Shown: piece by piece, positions 9,353 to 19,000 of the stretch
Position numbering within the stretch: position 1 is the first letter of the stretch
Layout of the letters: each line of letters starts with the position of its first letter
Origin: CBDCME01 sp965218865
GTDB lineage: Bacteria > Pseudomonadota > Alphaproteobacteria > JAAXGF01
DNA length: 64,000 bases
Direction: 5' to 3'
Assembly (NCBI GenBank): GCA_965218865.1
Contig: CBDCME010000005.1
Location: 4,006-68,005, forward strand
Translations under genes and position numbers: made by a program
Notes under the pieces: model-generated
Told to the model about the DNA's origin: nothing
The model's database searches: none
What the model saw: the letters and a program-made list of their open reading frames with translations, nothing else

Positions 9353-10372
9353 CCTGATTACGCATTTTCCTCCGCGGATTTGGTATGGTACAAAAAGTGA
9401 ACATCCGGTGGTTTTTCAGGAGGTTTGCGATGTCGAGGAATGCGGTTCAGTTGGGGTTGAGTTTGGGGCGGTTTCGTGAACTTAGCGAGGAGAAATGTCG
9501 GGCGGTGGTATTCGGCTGGCGCTGGCCGAAGGGTTTTGTTTGTCCCCGCTGTGCCGGTGATCGCTACAGCGAGCACAAGAGTCGGCGGCTGTATCAGTGC
9601 AGCGGCTGCCATTACCAGGTGTCGTTGACGGCGGGGACGATCTTTCATGCGACCCACCTGGCGCTGATCGTATGGTTCGAGGCCCTCTACCTGATCAGCC
9701 AGTCGAAGAAAGGGATTTCCAGCCTCGAATTGGGGCGCCGGCTCGGGGTCAGCTACAATACGGCGTGGAAGATGCATCACAAACTGATGCAGGTGATGCT
9801 TGAACGCGAGGAAAACAAGCCGCTGGGCGGCGAGGGCAAGCGGATCGAGATCGACGACGCCTATCTGGGGGGCGCCCGGCGCGGCGGTAAGCGGGGCCGT
9901 GGCGCACCCGGCAAAACGCCTTTCGTGGCCGCCGTGGAAACCACCGCCGAGGGTCGGCCGCACCGGCTCAAGCTCACCCGGGTGAAGGGCTTCCGCAAGG
10001 CAGAGATCGAGAAAATGTCGCGCCGCGTCTTGACCCCGGGAAGCACCGTCGTCAGCGACGGCCTGAGCTGCTTCACCGCCGTCACCGCGGCTGGCTGCAG
10101 CCATTATCCCGCCGTTACCGGCAGCGGACCCCAGGCCGCCAAATGGGCCGCCTTCAAATGGGTCAATACGACCCTCGGTAACGTCAAGAACAGCCTCCGC
10201 GGGACCCCATCCGTCCCAAGCACGCACCGCGATACCTGGCCCAGTTCGAATACCGCTTCAATCGCCGCTACCGCCTGGACGAGATGATCCCCCGCCTCGC
10301 CTGGGCCGCCCTACGCACCCCGCCCATGCCCTACAACCTCCTCAAACTCGCGGAGCAAAGTGCGTAATCAGG
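9353..10372 (+). mobile_element. IS1595-family element with near-perfect target duplication
   Basis: Terminal inverted repeats CCTGATTACGCA / TGCGTAATCAGG. TGAATAT lies just outside both ends (9346-9352 and 10374-10380), with one mismatch in the eighth base. The element inserted right on the stop codon of the glycosyltransferase gene. Confidence 0.85.
9430..10367 (+). pseudogene. IS1595-family transposase, frameshifted
   Basis: N-terminal zinc ribbon (CPRC and CSGC), then an ISXO2-like transposase domain with EIDDAYLGG and VSDGLSC. After NSLRGT near 10203 the frame is lost; the expected continuation (RPKHAPRYLAQFEYRFNRRY to a stop at 10365) is in another frame, consistent with a small deletion. 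Likely inactive. Confidence 0.85.
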
Positions 10373-10437
10373 TTGAATATTGCGGAGAATCTTGTTCTTA
10401 AGGAATATGAGATATAAAAGATAGTATCAAGGCTGTT

Positions 10438-10932
10438 ATGACACAACTTGTTGCTGTCTCAGCGTCACTGTTAACGGTGGCGGTTGTAATAATTAAGCTT
10501 ATGTTTTATGACGGAAACATTTCCTCGGACCACGAATCACTTTCCGAGTACCATGAACCACTTTTGAGGTACGTGGTCATACTTTTGGTTAACTTTTTGG
10601 CGGCGTTTTTTGCGTTTCAAAATGTGCAGATCGTAGCTCTTCAAAAGCACATCGAATCGCTTGAGGAAAAATTGGGGAACTCGGAAGTTTTCAGGTGGGA
10701 GTCTAAGGTCGCGCGCGTATGGTTCGGTTCAGGGGGAGTTGCCGCAGTATTCCCCGCTTTACTCGTGGTTCCGCCCGCATTGGTATTATTGCTCGTATAT
10801 TATGATCTTCATCAAGTAATTCAATCAGAAATGGGATATTTGGTGGTTGTATTTTTTAATGTTTTGTACCTATCGGTTTTTATATTATGTTACCGAGTTA
10901 TTGTAAAGAAACTTGAGACGGTCATTGAATAA
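10438..10932 (+). CDS. small multi-pass membrane protein, unknown function
   Basis: 164 residues with four hydrophobic stretches (about 5-23, 44-64, 98-121 and 132-153) and a short charged, possibly coiled region between the second and third (QKHIESLEEKLG). AT-rich, like the broken glycosyltransferase upstream, so it may belong to the same transferred segment. No family recognised. Confidence 0.6.
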   Translation: MTQLVAVSASLLTVAVVIIKLMFYDGNISSDHESLSEYHEPLLRYVVILLVNFLAAFFAFQNVQIVALQKHIESLEEKLGNSEVFRWESKVARVWFGSGGVAAVFPALLVVPPALVLLLVYYDLHQVIQSEMGYLVVVFFNVLYLSVFILCYRVIVKKLETVIE

Positions 10933-11966
10933 TTGTTTAGAGGAACGCGTTGGTGGATATCGCTGAGAGTACGAAGGTGCAGTCGACGTCCGGTGTCGGA
11001 GGCTTGTTGTGATGTCGGTGTTGCTTGCCTTTTTGGAACGAGGCCTGACCACCGTCCTAAGCCGGGTTAATCAACGGCGGGTTGTCATACAAGGAAATTC
11101 CAGAATGAAGAGTGTTTTTTACGAAGTCCCGTAGCGATGCGAAAGGGTTTTTGGGAGAAGAACGATCACCGGGACTAAAAATCCCGTTGAACTAAACCGC
11201 GGTCGACCTGCTGAGCGCTATGGGCTTTTGTTGTTTCGTGGCGGACTTGCGGCAGGCGCGGCGAGCTGCTTGAGAGGCATCGGCCCGCGCGATCGGCCGG
11301 GCTCGAGCCCGATTTGCTGTCTTTGACGTCCGCGAGTGGGGTGCTCTGGCTTTCGAGGATATCGATCGGTGTGCCGATGAATTCGCGGTTGCTTGAGGCG
11401 CGAATGTTCCTGTCCCTGGCAGGGAGAGGTTGGAGAGAACGACAGTGAAGCGGTTGGCGAAAGGGTCATGAGGGATTTGACGGCGGCGGGCAGGCTGTTG
11501 GGTGTTTTGGTTCGGGGGCGTGAATCTGGCCAGCCACGACCTCGGCGGGATAGGTTGGCGTGGACCACCCCCTCGGTCTTTCGTGCCGGCGCCAGATAGC
11601 GGGTTGCGGCTGGCGTATTGTTGAACCGCGGATGATAGCCGAAGAAGTGGAAACCGCCGCCAAAATAACTCCGCGATACCTCAAGGGATCATCGGACTGG
11701 CGCTGACGAGTCCACGTCGGGTGGTCATGTGAATTTCAAGCCGAAGGGTTGGTCGCTATGGTCACGGGACGGTGGACGAGGTTGGGTTAAGGAAAACTTC
11801 AGATGTGCCCCCGCAAAGTAGAAATGACGAACATGCGACGGGTTCTTCGGGCGAGGGTTCGGTTTTGCCCGAAGTTCCGTGTCGCGGGTCCATGTGGGCT
11901 TTATTGACGACAGCCTTAACTCTAGGCTATTTTGACAGTACGATGCTTGGTAACGGGAGACTTTGA
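10933..11966. other. 1-kb region without recognisable gene
   Basis: Short open frames on both strands lack ribosome sites and compositional signs of coding. I see no IS ends, repeats or RNA genes. It may be decayed sequence. Confidence 0.4.
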
Positions 11967-12152
11967 ATGCCGAAAATTGGATGGATCGGGTTTGTGTTTG
12001 GTTTTATCGCTCTTTTGATCGCCGGGACGGGCGTCGGGATGCTGACGGGTACGATGGGCTTCCCTGCTTTCGCCCAGGACGGCAGTGGTGACGTTAACGA
12101 CCCTGTCCAAAAGGACGACGAAGGACCGAGCAACCCTAGGCTCGGCTTCTAA
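11967..12152 (+). CDS. small single-pass membrane or secreted protein
   Basis: 61 residues. ATG 11967 is preceded by GGGAG at a good distance. Residues about 6-28 form a Gly-rich transmembrane helix or signal sequence ending near PAFAQD, a plausible cleavage site; the short remainder is polar and acidic. No family recognised. A palindromic repeat begins eight bases after the stop codon. Confidence 0.5.
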   Translation: MPKIGWIGFVFGFIALLIAGTGVGMLTGTMGFPAFAQDGSGDVNDPVQKDDEGPSNPRLGF

Positions 12153-12160
12153 GAGCCTAT

Positions 12161-12280
12161 TCGAAAACTCGCGGCGCCGGCCCTCTCCCCCTCCCGGCCA
12201 CCCATATCAGCATACTTACGTGGGTGGCCGGGAGGGGGAGAGGGACAGACGCAAAAAATGCGCGGACGCGCATTTTCGAA
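12161..12280 (-). repeat. palindromic dispersed repeat A, copy 1 (full length)
   Basis: Ends TTCGAAAA / TTTTCGAA. Inside lies a perfect 24-bp inverted repeat (starting CCCTCTCCCCCTCCCGG) around a 16-base loop, plus a smaller AATGCGCG / CGCGCATT palindrome. The same unit occurs in the opposite orientation at 16677-16797, without the long hairpin at 17768-17825, and as a half at 40687-40722. No coding capacity: a non-autonomous MITE- or REP-like element. Confidence 0.8.
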
Positions 12281-12292
12281 CAAACACTTATA

Positions 12293-13456
12293 CCAACCGC
12301 CCTTAACATTGACTTGTGTGAGCCCACGCTCTGAGGCCGATGGACATGATCTTCCAAGGTTGGTCGGTCAGGTTGTTCCAGGCTTGGCAAGAGGCCTCGA
12401 CGATGGCTTCATAGGAGTCGAAGACACGATTGGAGAGCCAGTTCTGGCGGAGGTATTGCCAGACATTTTCGGCGGGATTGAGCTCCGGGGACTTGGGTGG
12501 CAAAGGCACGAGGGAGATGTTCTCCGGGATGCCGAGTTTGGCAGTGGTGTGCCATGCGGCTTGGTCGAGCAGCACGACGGCATGGGCGTTTGGGGCAACG
12601 GCCCGGCTGATTTCCTCGAGATGCAGGTCCATGGCTTCAGTATTGGCGCGCGGCATGACCAGCGCCGCGCCCTCACCGCGCTCGGGGCAGATGGCGCCGA
12701 AGAGATACGCCGAAGAGGTCCGTAGGTCCTTGACCTGGCGCGGGCGCGATCCCTTTGGGGCCCACTGGCGCACCAGGCTGTTCTTCTGGCCGACGCGCAT
12801 TTCATCTTGAAACCAAACCTCGATGGGCGTGTCCGGTGGCTGTGCCGCTACGATTTTCGCCAAGTGTTCGGGAAAACTTTTTTTTAAATTCCTCCTGTGC
12901 CCGCGCATCCTGGCCGACGTGGCGCGGGCGCGCGGAAATATGCGAGAACCCGAGCGCGGCCAGCAGCTTGCCGACGCTCCGCTCGTGATAGTCCACGCCG
13001 AAGCGCGTTCGGATCAGTTGCTTGAGATCGATGCAGCGCCAGCGCACGACCCCATCCCGTTCGGGATCGGGACCGGCCTCGATAGCCCGCGAAAGCGCCG
13101 CCATTTGCGACGGCGTCAACCGACGCAACGCCCCGTTCGGCTTGCGGTCGATCAGACCGGCCGGACCTCCCGCGTTGAACCGGTGAACCCAGTCCCGCAA
13201 CGTCTGCCGATCCATGCCGCCAATACCCGCCGCGCACGCTCGATCCATCCCATCGTAGATGGCCGCCATCGACAAAAGCCGTCGCGCCTGGTTCCCATCA
13301 TCGCTCCGTGCCGCAAGAACACGGACTCTTTCAGCATCAAAGTCGTTTCGCAAAGGAATCGTTGGCATTGAACACACTCCCTTGTTGCCAACAACCTTGA
13401 ATCACACAAAACCTAGCGTGTAAACCTTTGCGCGAGTCAAACTCTAGGGCGGTTGG
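12293..13456 (-). mobile_element. IS630-family element, copy 2 (1164 bp)
   Basis: Same ends and TA flanks as copy 1, in reverse orientation. It sits between dispersed repeat A and the 3' end of the decayed TIR-STAND gene. Confidence 0.9.
12303..13368 (-). CDS. IS630-family transposase (copy 2), frameshift at A8
   Basis: Almost identical to copy 1 with one visible substitution near the C-terminus (WAHTSQC for WARTSQC). The catalytic triad and the A8 shift site are kept. Confidence 0.85.
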
Positions 13457-13458
13457 TA

Positions 13459-14873
13459 TGAGTCATCCGCGCCGGACGGCGCACGTAATCGCCCTCCTCG
13501 TTGACGCGGACCAGCGCGGGCACGAATGCCGCGCGCAGGGCGGCGAGATCCTCGTCGCTTGGCGATTCAGCGGCGATGGCTTCGTCCGCGATGCGGCGAA
13601 TCGCGTTTTCGAGTGACGAGAGACCGGCCTTGGGGTCCCCGAGATTGGCATAGGACGCCACCGTCAATCGATGGCTGGCACCTTCGCGGTCGTAGATCTC
13701 GCGCAAGGCAATGGCCAGGAGAGGCAACGCGTCCGGCGTGGCGGCGTCCTTGATCGCGGCCGCGATCAATCCTTCCTCGACCTCGATTCCAACAAGTTTC
13801 GCGGGTCCCCTGATGATCTCGCCGACGCGCTCGAGCGGAAGCGGTTTCAGGAAAATCTCCTCGAATCGGGGTCCCTTTGCCTTCAGCAACGAGCCAAGCT
13901 GATCGGACCGAATTACGAGCAGGGCGAGAAAGGATGTGTCGCCTTCCAGGGCCACGCTCAGTAACTCGAAAAAGCGAGTTGCCTCCTCGGCGTCCGAGAC
14001 CGAAAAGAGCTCTTCTCCCTGATCGATGGGCAATAATATTTACCCCTCGAGGGACTTTGCCTTGGCCTGTAAATCGTTGGCCAGGTCGCGAAACGCCGTT
14101 GCCCGGTGGGGGCCGCTTAATTGGTCGCGCAGGTCGCGCTAATCGGATTCACCGCCAAGTTTCATCGACGCCGCGCGGGCCAACGCGTCAACCGGTTGTG
14201 AACGGGGCCGGATGGGCGGAAGCACGACCCAATTTCCGGGATCGCGTTCGAGCCGTGGGATCATCCCGGCCCGCAACAGCGATGATTTGCCCGAGCCCGA
14301 GGCCGCGACGAGCACGACCATCCTGGGGCCACCTTGAGCTCTCCGGACGTTTAGCCTTTCGATGATGCGTCGGATGTCATCGTCACGGCCGAAGAAGATC
14401 GCCGCATCTTCTTTTTCGAACGCCCGCAGCCCGGGGAAGGGCGGTCTTGTCGGATCTAGGGGAAATCCCCCTTGCGCGTTGAGCGCGACCTCGGTCAGTG
14501 AACGGCGCAGCTTTTCGAATCCACCGTCGCCTTCCTTCGTGATATCGATACTCTGAATGTCGGCCGCGATAAAACGCTCGCCGATTGGAGACATGATAAC
14601 CGGAAATATTGCTTTTCCGAGGGCACGGGCCTGGGTGAACTCGGCGAAACACCACTTGCTCTCAAGCCACGCCGGCGTGAGCAATAACAGGACCGCCTGC
14701 GACCTCTCTATCTCCTGATAAAGCCTCTTTTCCCAATCATCTCCGGCACCGATGCCCTTATGTTTGTCAAAATCTAGGAAAATATTCTCAAATCCTATGG
14801 TTTGTAACCACTCCGTTATTTTTTCGGCTACATCATCGTCTTGGCTTGAGTGACTGACAAAAACAAGCGACAC
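13459..14873 (-). pseudogene. TIR-STAND NTPase, two in-frame stops and 3' truncation
   Basis: From ATG 14873: residues 1-about 140 are a TIR domain (VFVSHSSQDD, FLDFDKHKGIGAGDDWE, LLLLTPAWLESKWC). Then follows a STAND-type NTPase with FPGLRAF and FFGRDDDI, the usual lead-in of the nSTAND1 group, and a Walker A VAASGSGKSSLL (about 205). The frame stops at TAG (14139-14141), continues in the same frame through RDLRDQL and about 20 more sensible residues, stops again at TAA (14040-14042), then resumes with LPIDQGEELFS (Walker B-like) down to 13459. Beyond that it runs into IS630 copy 2 and repeat A, so the sensor domain is lost. Such proteins are candidate abortive-infection (NAD-depleting) immune receptors; this copy looks dead. 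Confidence 0.8.
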
Positions 14874-15251
14874 GTCTTGTTTTTCCTTCTAAATTTTTAT
14901 GGAGACTCCGGCGCGCCAGGTGACATGAAAAATCGCGCAGCTGGCCTCACCACACACGTTGATCATCCATTCGAGCCACTGTTGGTGATTTGCTCCGAAT
15001 CGAAATCATCGGGTCCACGTTTGCAATAATTTCGCGACGACCAAGGCGCCGCGCAAGATGAATCACTCGGTGGACACCTCGGCGCTAAAGCGCCCGTTGG
15101 CGAGAAATGGAATGGTGGCGCCTTTGACGTATTGAGTCTTTGACGAGGGCCTCGAACGGCGGCCGAGTGGAGATTGGGTCAGCCCAAAGTCAGCCCGGGC
15201 GCCCTTTAACTGGCTCTGCGCCAACTCACGTTCTGGGATAAAGCTTGAGGG
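14874..15251. other. intergenic region, nothing recognised
   Basis: About 380 bases upstream of the TIR-STAND gene without a convincing frame, repeat or RNA. It may include the promoter of the decayed gene. Confidence 0.35.
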
Positions 15252-15512
15252 TTGTTAGCGCTGAAAATAGGCGGTTTTGATTTCACCGATGATCTCTCCG
15301 ACCGCGTCCGAGAGCGTTCTCGGGTCGCCGGGTTGCCGTTGATAATGGGTCAGGTGAACGATCCGCCCCTCGACGGCGTTGGTAATTTTCGGCTGCTCGA
15401 CGGCGGGCACCGCCACCTGCACGGTCGAGGGCTCGCCATGGGAAATTCCCCCCGGCAATGCCGCCCAAATAAAAACGACCACGAAAAGAGCCAACAGATC
15501 GTATCTCAACAT
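15252..15512 (-). CDS. small secreted protein, unknown function
   Basis: 86 codons. A signal-peptide-like N-terminus (hydrophobic residues about 5-22, ending near ISHGEP) is followed by a polar domain of about 60 residues. GAGGGG lies about ten bases upstream of ATG 15512. No family recognised. Confidence 0.5.
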
Positions 15513-15737
15513 GACTCAAACCCCTCGTCTTCCAGAAATTATATATAGGCTCAATTCGACGATGTTTCAACCGTCGGCGGATTGGGAAATGTAGAAACCC
15601 GCGGGGGGGGCGATGACGTCGGTCCGGGTCTTCCCCCGGCGAAGGCGATGCCTGGCCGTGGAACTGTAATGCCGCTGCGATACGGAAAAGGGCGGGTTCG
15701 AACCCGCCCCACTCACTTGCGCCGAGATCTTCCGGGT

Positions 15738-16268
15738 TCAATAATCGGCGAGGTCCAAATATTCCTCCACCAAATGCACCACGGTCGGACCTCGGCCGTA
15801 GCGGTTGAAGGTGATTTCTCCCTTGCCGTACATGGGGGTGAAGCTGTCCCGGGCGTTCAGGCGCCGCTCGATCGCGAAATCCTCGGGAACGATGACGACG
15901 TAGGCCGTGTGGGTCCCGTCCCAATCACAGCCTCCGAAGCCCTTCCGAAGCTCGGCGACGGTCATCACCGCTCGGCGCGAACCTTCGTTGGCCAACATGG
16001 CGTCAGCGTTCGGCATGGTCACGATGACGTGCTTCGAGTTGCCCATGCGGGCCCAATAAACGGCGCCCGACCGGGTGTCACGGCCCATGCGGAAGAGATA
16101 CTCGCCGTTATCCAGTTTACGAATATTTTCCGGATCGCCCAAGGCGAAGGATTCAAGGTATTCGTCCGAATTCGGTCCCGGCGCGCCCAACTGCCTGGCA
16201 TCCACCGAGACGGTCGCCGCCAAGGTCAGTCCCAGGGCACCGAGGGTGGCAACGAAAAAGGTTTTCAT
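15738..16268 (-). CDS. secreted protein, unknown function
   Basis: 176 residues with a clear signal peptide (cleavage expected after VDA, about residue 24) and a strong GAGGTGA ribosome site before ATG 16268. The mature part is about 150 residues, with few cysteines and no recognised motif. Probably periplasmic. It lies between another small secreted protein and repeat A. Confidence 0.65.
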   Translation of the reverse strand: MKTFFVATLGALGLTLAATVSVDARQLGAPGPNSDEYLESFALGDPENIRKLDNGEYLFRMGRDTRSGAVYWARMGNSKHVIVTMPNADAMLANEGSRRAVMTVAELRKGFGGCDWDGTHTAYVVIVPEDFAIERRLNARDSFTPMYGKGEITFNRYGRGPTVVHLVEEYLDLADY

Positions 16269-16676
16269 GTTCTCACCTCAAAAACGAATTCAAACGCCCC
16301 GACGTCCGCTCCGCCAAGAGGGCAACGTAAACCTTGATTTTATGCCAATTCGCGCTCGAAAACAACCGTCCGTCATTCCCGCCGGCCGCGCCGAGGCATT
16401 GTGAGAGTGGCCTGGTGGCGGACCCGAGCCGCGAGACTGGCGGCCGGGGCGATGTCGGGGGTACATCCGCATATTTTTTGCCCCAAGGGGCTGTCCCGCT
16501 CGGCATCTGGCCGAACGGCTCACTCGGCTGCCCCCGCAAAGCTTTTTGGCAAGGCGCATCTCCCATCTCGCCCCGCCTCGCGCGGGGCGATTTTTGCGGC
16601 GTTTCCCCGGCAAGCGATGTCGCCACGTCGTAACGGCCGGCATGCGCGTGTTTCGCCCGCGGGATCGGTGTCTGTT
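16269..16676. other. intergenic region, nothing recognised
   Basis: GC-rich, with overlapping low-complexity open frames on both strands but no ribosome site or conserved motif seen. Confidence 0.35.
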
Positions 16677-16797
16677 CCAAAATGCGCGTCCGGGCATTTT
16701 TTGCGTCTGTCCCTCTCCCCCTCCCGGCCACCCACGTAAGTATGCTGATATGGGTGGCCGGGAGGGGGAGAGGGCCGGCGCCACGAGTTTTCTAACA
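16677..16797 (+). repeat. palindromic dispersed repeat A, copy 2 (full length)
   Basis: Same unit as 12161-12280 in the opposite orientation, with the perfect 24-bp hairpin arms preserved and a few changes at the outer ends (TTCCAAAA, TTTTCTAA). Its right end abuts the stop codon of the next gene. Confidence 0.8.
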
Positions 16798-16802
16798 GAA
16801 TG

Positions 16803-17042
16803 TCAGGGGGCACCGCGCCTGAACATGGTCATCTCCCAACCGCTCGAGTCGTGGCGCAGGATGTAGGTGGCGCCATCGCCCCCCAGTACCTTGAAATAAC
16901 GGTAGTCGGGGCTAAGCCAGCGGTCGACGACGGCGATCACCTCGATGTCGCGGTCGCCGAGAATCATTCGTCTCGGAGTTTCCTCTCCCCGGTGGCCGGC
17001 GTAACACGCCACCCGGACGATCATGAACCCCGCCGCCGGCAA
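16803..17042 (-). CDS. small cytoplasmic protein, conserved-looking, unknown function
   Basis: 79 residues with segments RVACYAGHRGEETPRR, DRWLSPDYRYFKV and GDGATYILRHD. This pattern matches short hypothetical proteins I recall from Rhodospirillales and deltaproteobacteria, but no function is known. Residue 7 is an alternative start. Transcribed away from the PII gene. Confidence 0.55.
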   Translation of the reverse strand: MPAAGFMIVRVACYAGHRGEETPRRMILGDRDIEVIAVVDRWLSPDYRYFKVLGGDGATYILRHDSSGWEMTMFRRGAP

Positions 17043-17270
17043 CAGCGCGCCTCGGCGGCGCGCCTTCCACGATTCCCAAGTCTCTGGTCATTCATCATGG
17101 TCGATACCAATTTGGCATGCTTTCAAGGCATACCTGGTTTGCAAATTCAGGCGTTGTCACGGGCCGAACTGAATCCCATAATTTTCTGTAAGACGATAAC
17201 CGAGTCAACTTTCGACGGAGTCGAAGATAGGGTCGTTAGCGTGAGTTCAACACAAGAATCGGAGAATACA

Positions 17271-17648
17271 ATGAAGCTCGTAACCGCCATCATCAAACCC
17301 TCCAGGACGTCCGACGTCCGCGACGCTCTCTCTCATATCGGTGTCAAGGGCCTGACCGTGACCGAGGTCAAGGGTGTCGGCAATCAAAAGGGCCATGCCG
17401 AATCGTATCGGAGTGCCAGCTACGATACCGAATACAGCATTCGGGAGAAAGTCGAGGTTGTCATCGACGATTCCATCGTCGAGAGGGTTGTCGAAACCAT
17501 TACTCATGCCGCCCGCAGCGGACAGCAGGGTGAAGGACGAATCGGAGACGGCAAGATTTTCATCTTCGACGTCGTCGACGCCGTGCGGATCCGCACCGGC
17601 GAGCGTAGCGGTAATGCCGTGGACGTCCAGGCACGCGTCGCGGCCTAA
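17271..17648 (+). CDS. PII family nitrogen regulatory protein
   Basis: 125 residues. ATG 17271 has GGAG six bases upstream and gives the canonical PII start MKLVTAIIKP. PII signature features: Gln39, the T-loop with Tyr51 (the uridylylation site in GlnB/GlnK) in YRSASYDTEY, and the C-terminal GRIGDGKIF and RIRTGE segments that bind ATP/ADP and 2-oxoglutarate. The T-loop differs from typical GlnB (DTEYSIREKV in place of VDFLPKVK), so it may be a paralogue with its own partner. It is not next to glnA or amtB. A hairpin follows the stop codon. Confidence 0.85.
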   Translation: MKLVTAIIKPSRTSDVRDALSHIGVKGLTVTEVKGVGNQKGHAESYRSASYDTEYSIREKVEVVIDDSIVERVVETITHAARSGQQGEGRIGDGKIFIFDVVDAVRIRTGERSGNAVDVQARVAA

Positions 17649-17662
17649 CCTCGATCGAGTTA

Positions 17663-17712
17663 GGTGCGAAGCCCCGCATTACGGCGGGAGGGTTCGCCGG
17701 GGACTTCGCACC
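17663..17712 (+). terminator. long hairpin after the PII gene
   Basis: Inverted repeat GGTGCGAAGCCCCG / CGGGGACTTCGCACC (one bulged base) with a loop of about 21 bases, 14 bases after the stop codon. It is followed by TTAT rather than a long T run, so a terminator or 3' mRNA structure. Confidence 0.55.
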
Positions 17713-17767
17713 TTATCGATTGAACCGTTCGCGCCCCCTCCAAAATAGTCGAGCGGTTCAGTGTCCG

Positions 17768-17825
17768 TTCGAAAATGCGCGTCCGCGCATTTTTTGCGTC
17801 TGGTCCGGCGCCGCGAGTTTTCGAA
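17768..17825 (+). repeat. dispersed repeat A, copy 3 (lacking the central hairpin)
   Basis: TTCGAAAATGCGCGTCCGCG on the left and GGCGCCGCGAGTTTTCGAA on the right, joined directly without the 64-bp central hairpin found in copies 1 and 2. It shows that the hairpin is a separable module. Confidence 0.75.
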
Positions 17826-17832
17826 CAGACTG

Positions 17833-18999
17833 TCAGAGCAAGATTTCGCCCAGTACGGCGTTGAGGACGGGTCGGCCCGCGGAAGTCACCCGCAAGTTCT
17901 CGTCGTCGAGGATGACAAGTCCCAATTCGGTTAGCGCCGTGACGCGATCGGCGGCCAGCGCGGTTTCCAGGCCCTGACCTGTAAGGTGCCGGAAACGGAC
18001 CCTCGAAACGCCCTCGCTGAGCCGCAACCCCATCATCAAGATTTCGCGGACGCGCTCGTCGGCGGTTACGATTTCCTCGGCCTCGCTGCCGTGGCCGCGT
18101 GCCATGACCGCCGCCAACCAAGCCTCGGGCGATCGGATTTGGCGCCGGGCCCGGACGCCGCCATCGTCGGTCACCCGGCCGTGGGCGCCGGGACCGATCC
18201 CGAGGTATTCGCCGCCGCGCCAATAGGTCAAATTGTGGCGGCATTCGTCTCCCGGGAGGGCGTGGTTCGAGACTTCGTAGGCCGCCAGTCCGGCGCCTTC
18301 GATCAGCTCCCCCGTGATCTCGTATAGTGTCGCCGCCATGTCGTCGTACGGCAGGCGCAGATCCCCCCGCGCCGCGGCCCGGGAAAAGACGGTCCCCGGC
18401 TCCAGGGTGAGCTGGTAGGCCGACAGGTGTCCGCCGGCGATCGTCAGCGCCCGGCCGAGCTCGCGACGCCAGGCGATGGCGGTTTGACCGGGCCGGTTGT
18501 AAATCAGGTCGAAGGATGTACGGGGAAACACCGCCTGGGCGCTGGCCACCGCCCGGCGGGCCTCGGCGGCGCTGTGGTGGCGCCCGAGAAAGGCGAGGTC
18601 GCCGTCGTCCAAGGCTTGAACCCCGAGCGAAACTCGGTTGACCCCGGCGGCGCGATAGGCTTCGAGCCGGGCACATTCGACCGAGGTCGGGTTGGCCTCC
18701 AAGGTGATTTCGAGGTCGTCCGCCAGGGGCCAGCGCGCGGCCACCCGGTCGATCACGGCGGCCACCGTGCGAGCCGCCATGAGCGACGGGGTGCCGCCGC
18801 CGAAGAATATGCTGCCGACGACGCGGCCAGGGACGGTTGGCGCCAGATGATCGATCTCGCGCACCAGCGCCCGCTCCCAGGCGTCCTCGTCGACCGACGC
18901 CCGCACGTGGCTGTTGAAATCGCAATAGGGACACTTCGACAGACAAAAGGGCCAGTGGACGTAGACGGCCAGCGGCTCGCCGTTTGCCGGTCGGGGCAC
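17833..18999 (-). CDS. hemW: radical SAM heme chaperone HemW
   Basis: 388 residues from GTG 18999, one base after the stop of the DUF3501 gene. The radical SAM cluster motif is CLSKCPYC (Cys19, 23, 26), followed by the SAM-contact segments FFGGGTPS and EITLEANP. The C-terminal HemN-type domain is present (YWRGGEYLGIGPGAHG, with the EGVS and LGLV segments near the end). It lacks the extra N-terminal part of true HemN, so the protein is a HemW, which hands heme to membrane enzymes, rather than coproporphyrinogen dehydrogenase. It ends an operon with rubrerythrin-associated genes. Confidence 0.9.
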   Translation of the reverse strand: MPRPANGEPLAVYVHWPFCLSKCPYCDFNSHVRASVDEDAWERALVREIDHLAPTVPGRVVGSIFFGGGTPSLMAARTVAAVIDRVAARWPLADDLEITLEANPTSVECARLEAYRAAGVNRVSLGVQALDDGDLAFLGRHHSAAEARRAVASAQAVFPRTSFDLIYNRPGQTAIAWRRELGRALTIAGGHLSAYQLTLEPGTVFSRAAARGDLRLPYDDMAATLYEITGELIEGAGLAAYEVSNHALPGDECRHNLTYWRGGEYLGIGPGAHGRVTDDGGVRARRQIRSPEAWLAAVMARGHGSEAEEIVTADERVREILMMGLRLSEGVSRVRFRHLTGQGLETALAADRVTALTELGLVILDDENLRVTSAGRPVLNAVLGEILL

Positions 19000-19000
19000 C

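Noticed and set aside
13459..14873. Stop-codon recoding in the TIR-STAND gene
   Set aside because: Two different stops (TAG and TAA) in one gene plus 3' truncation fit decay better; neighbouring genes use normal stops.
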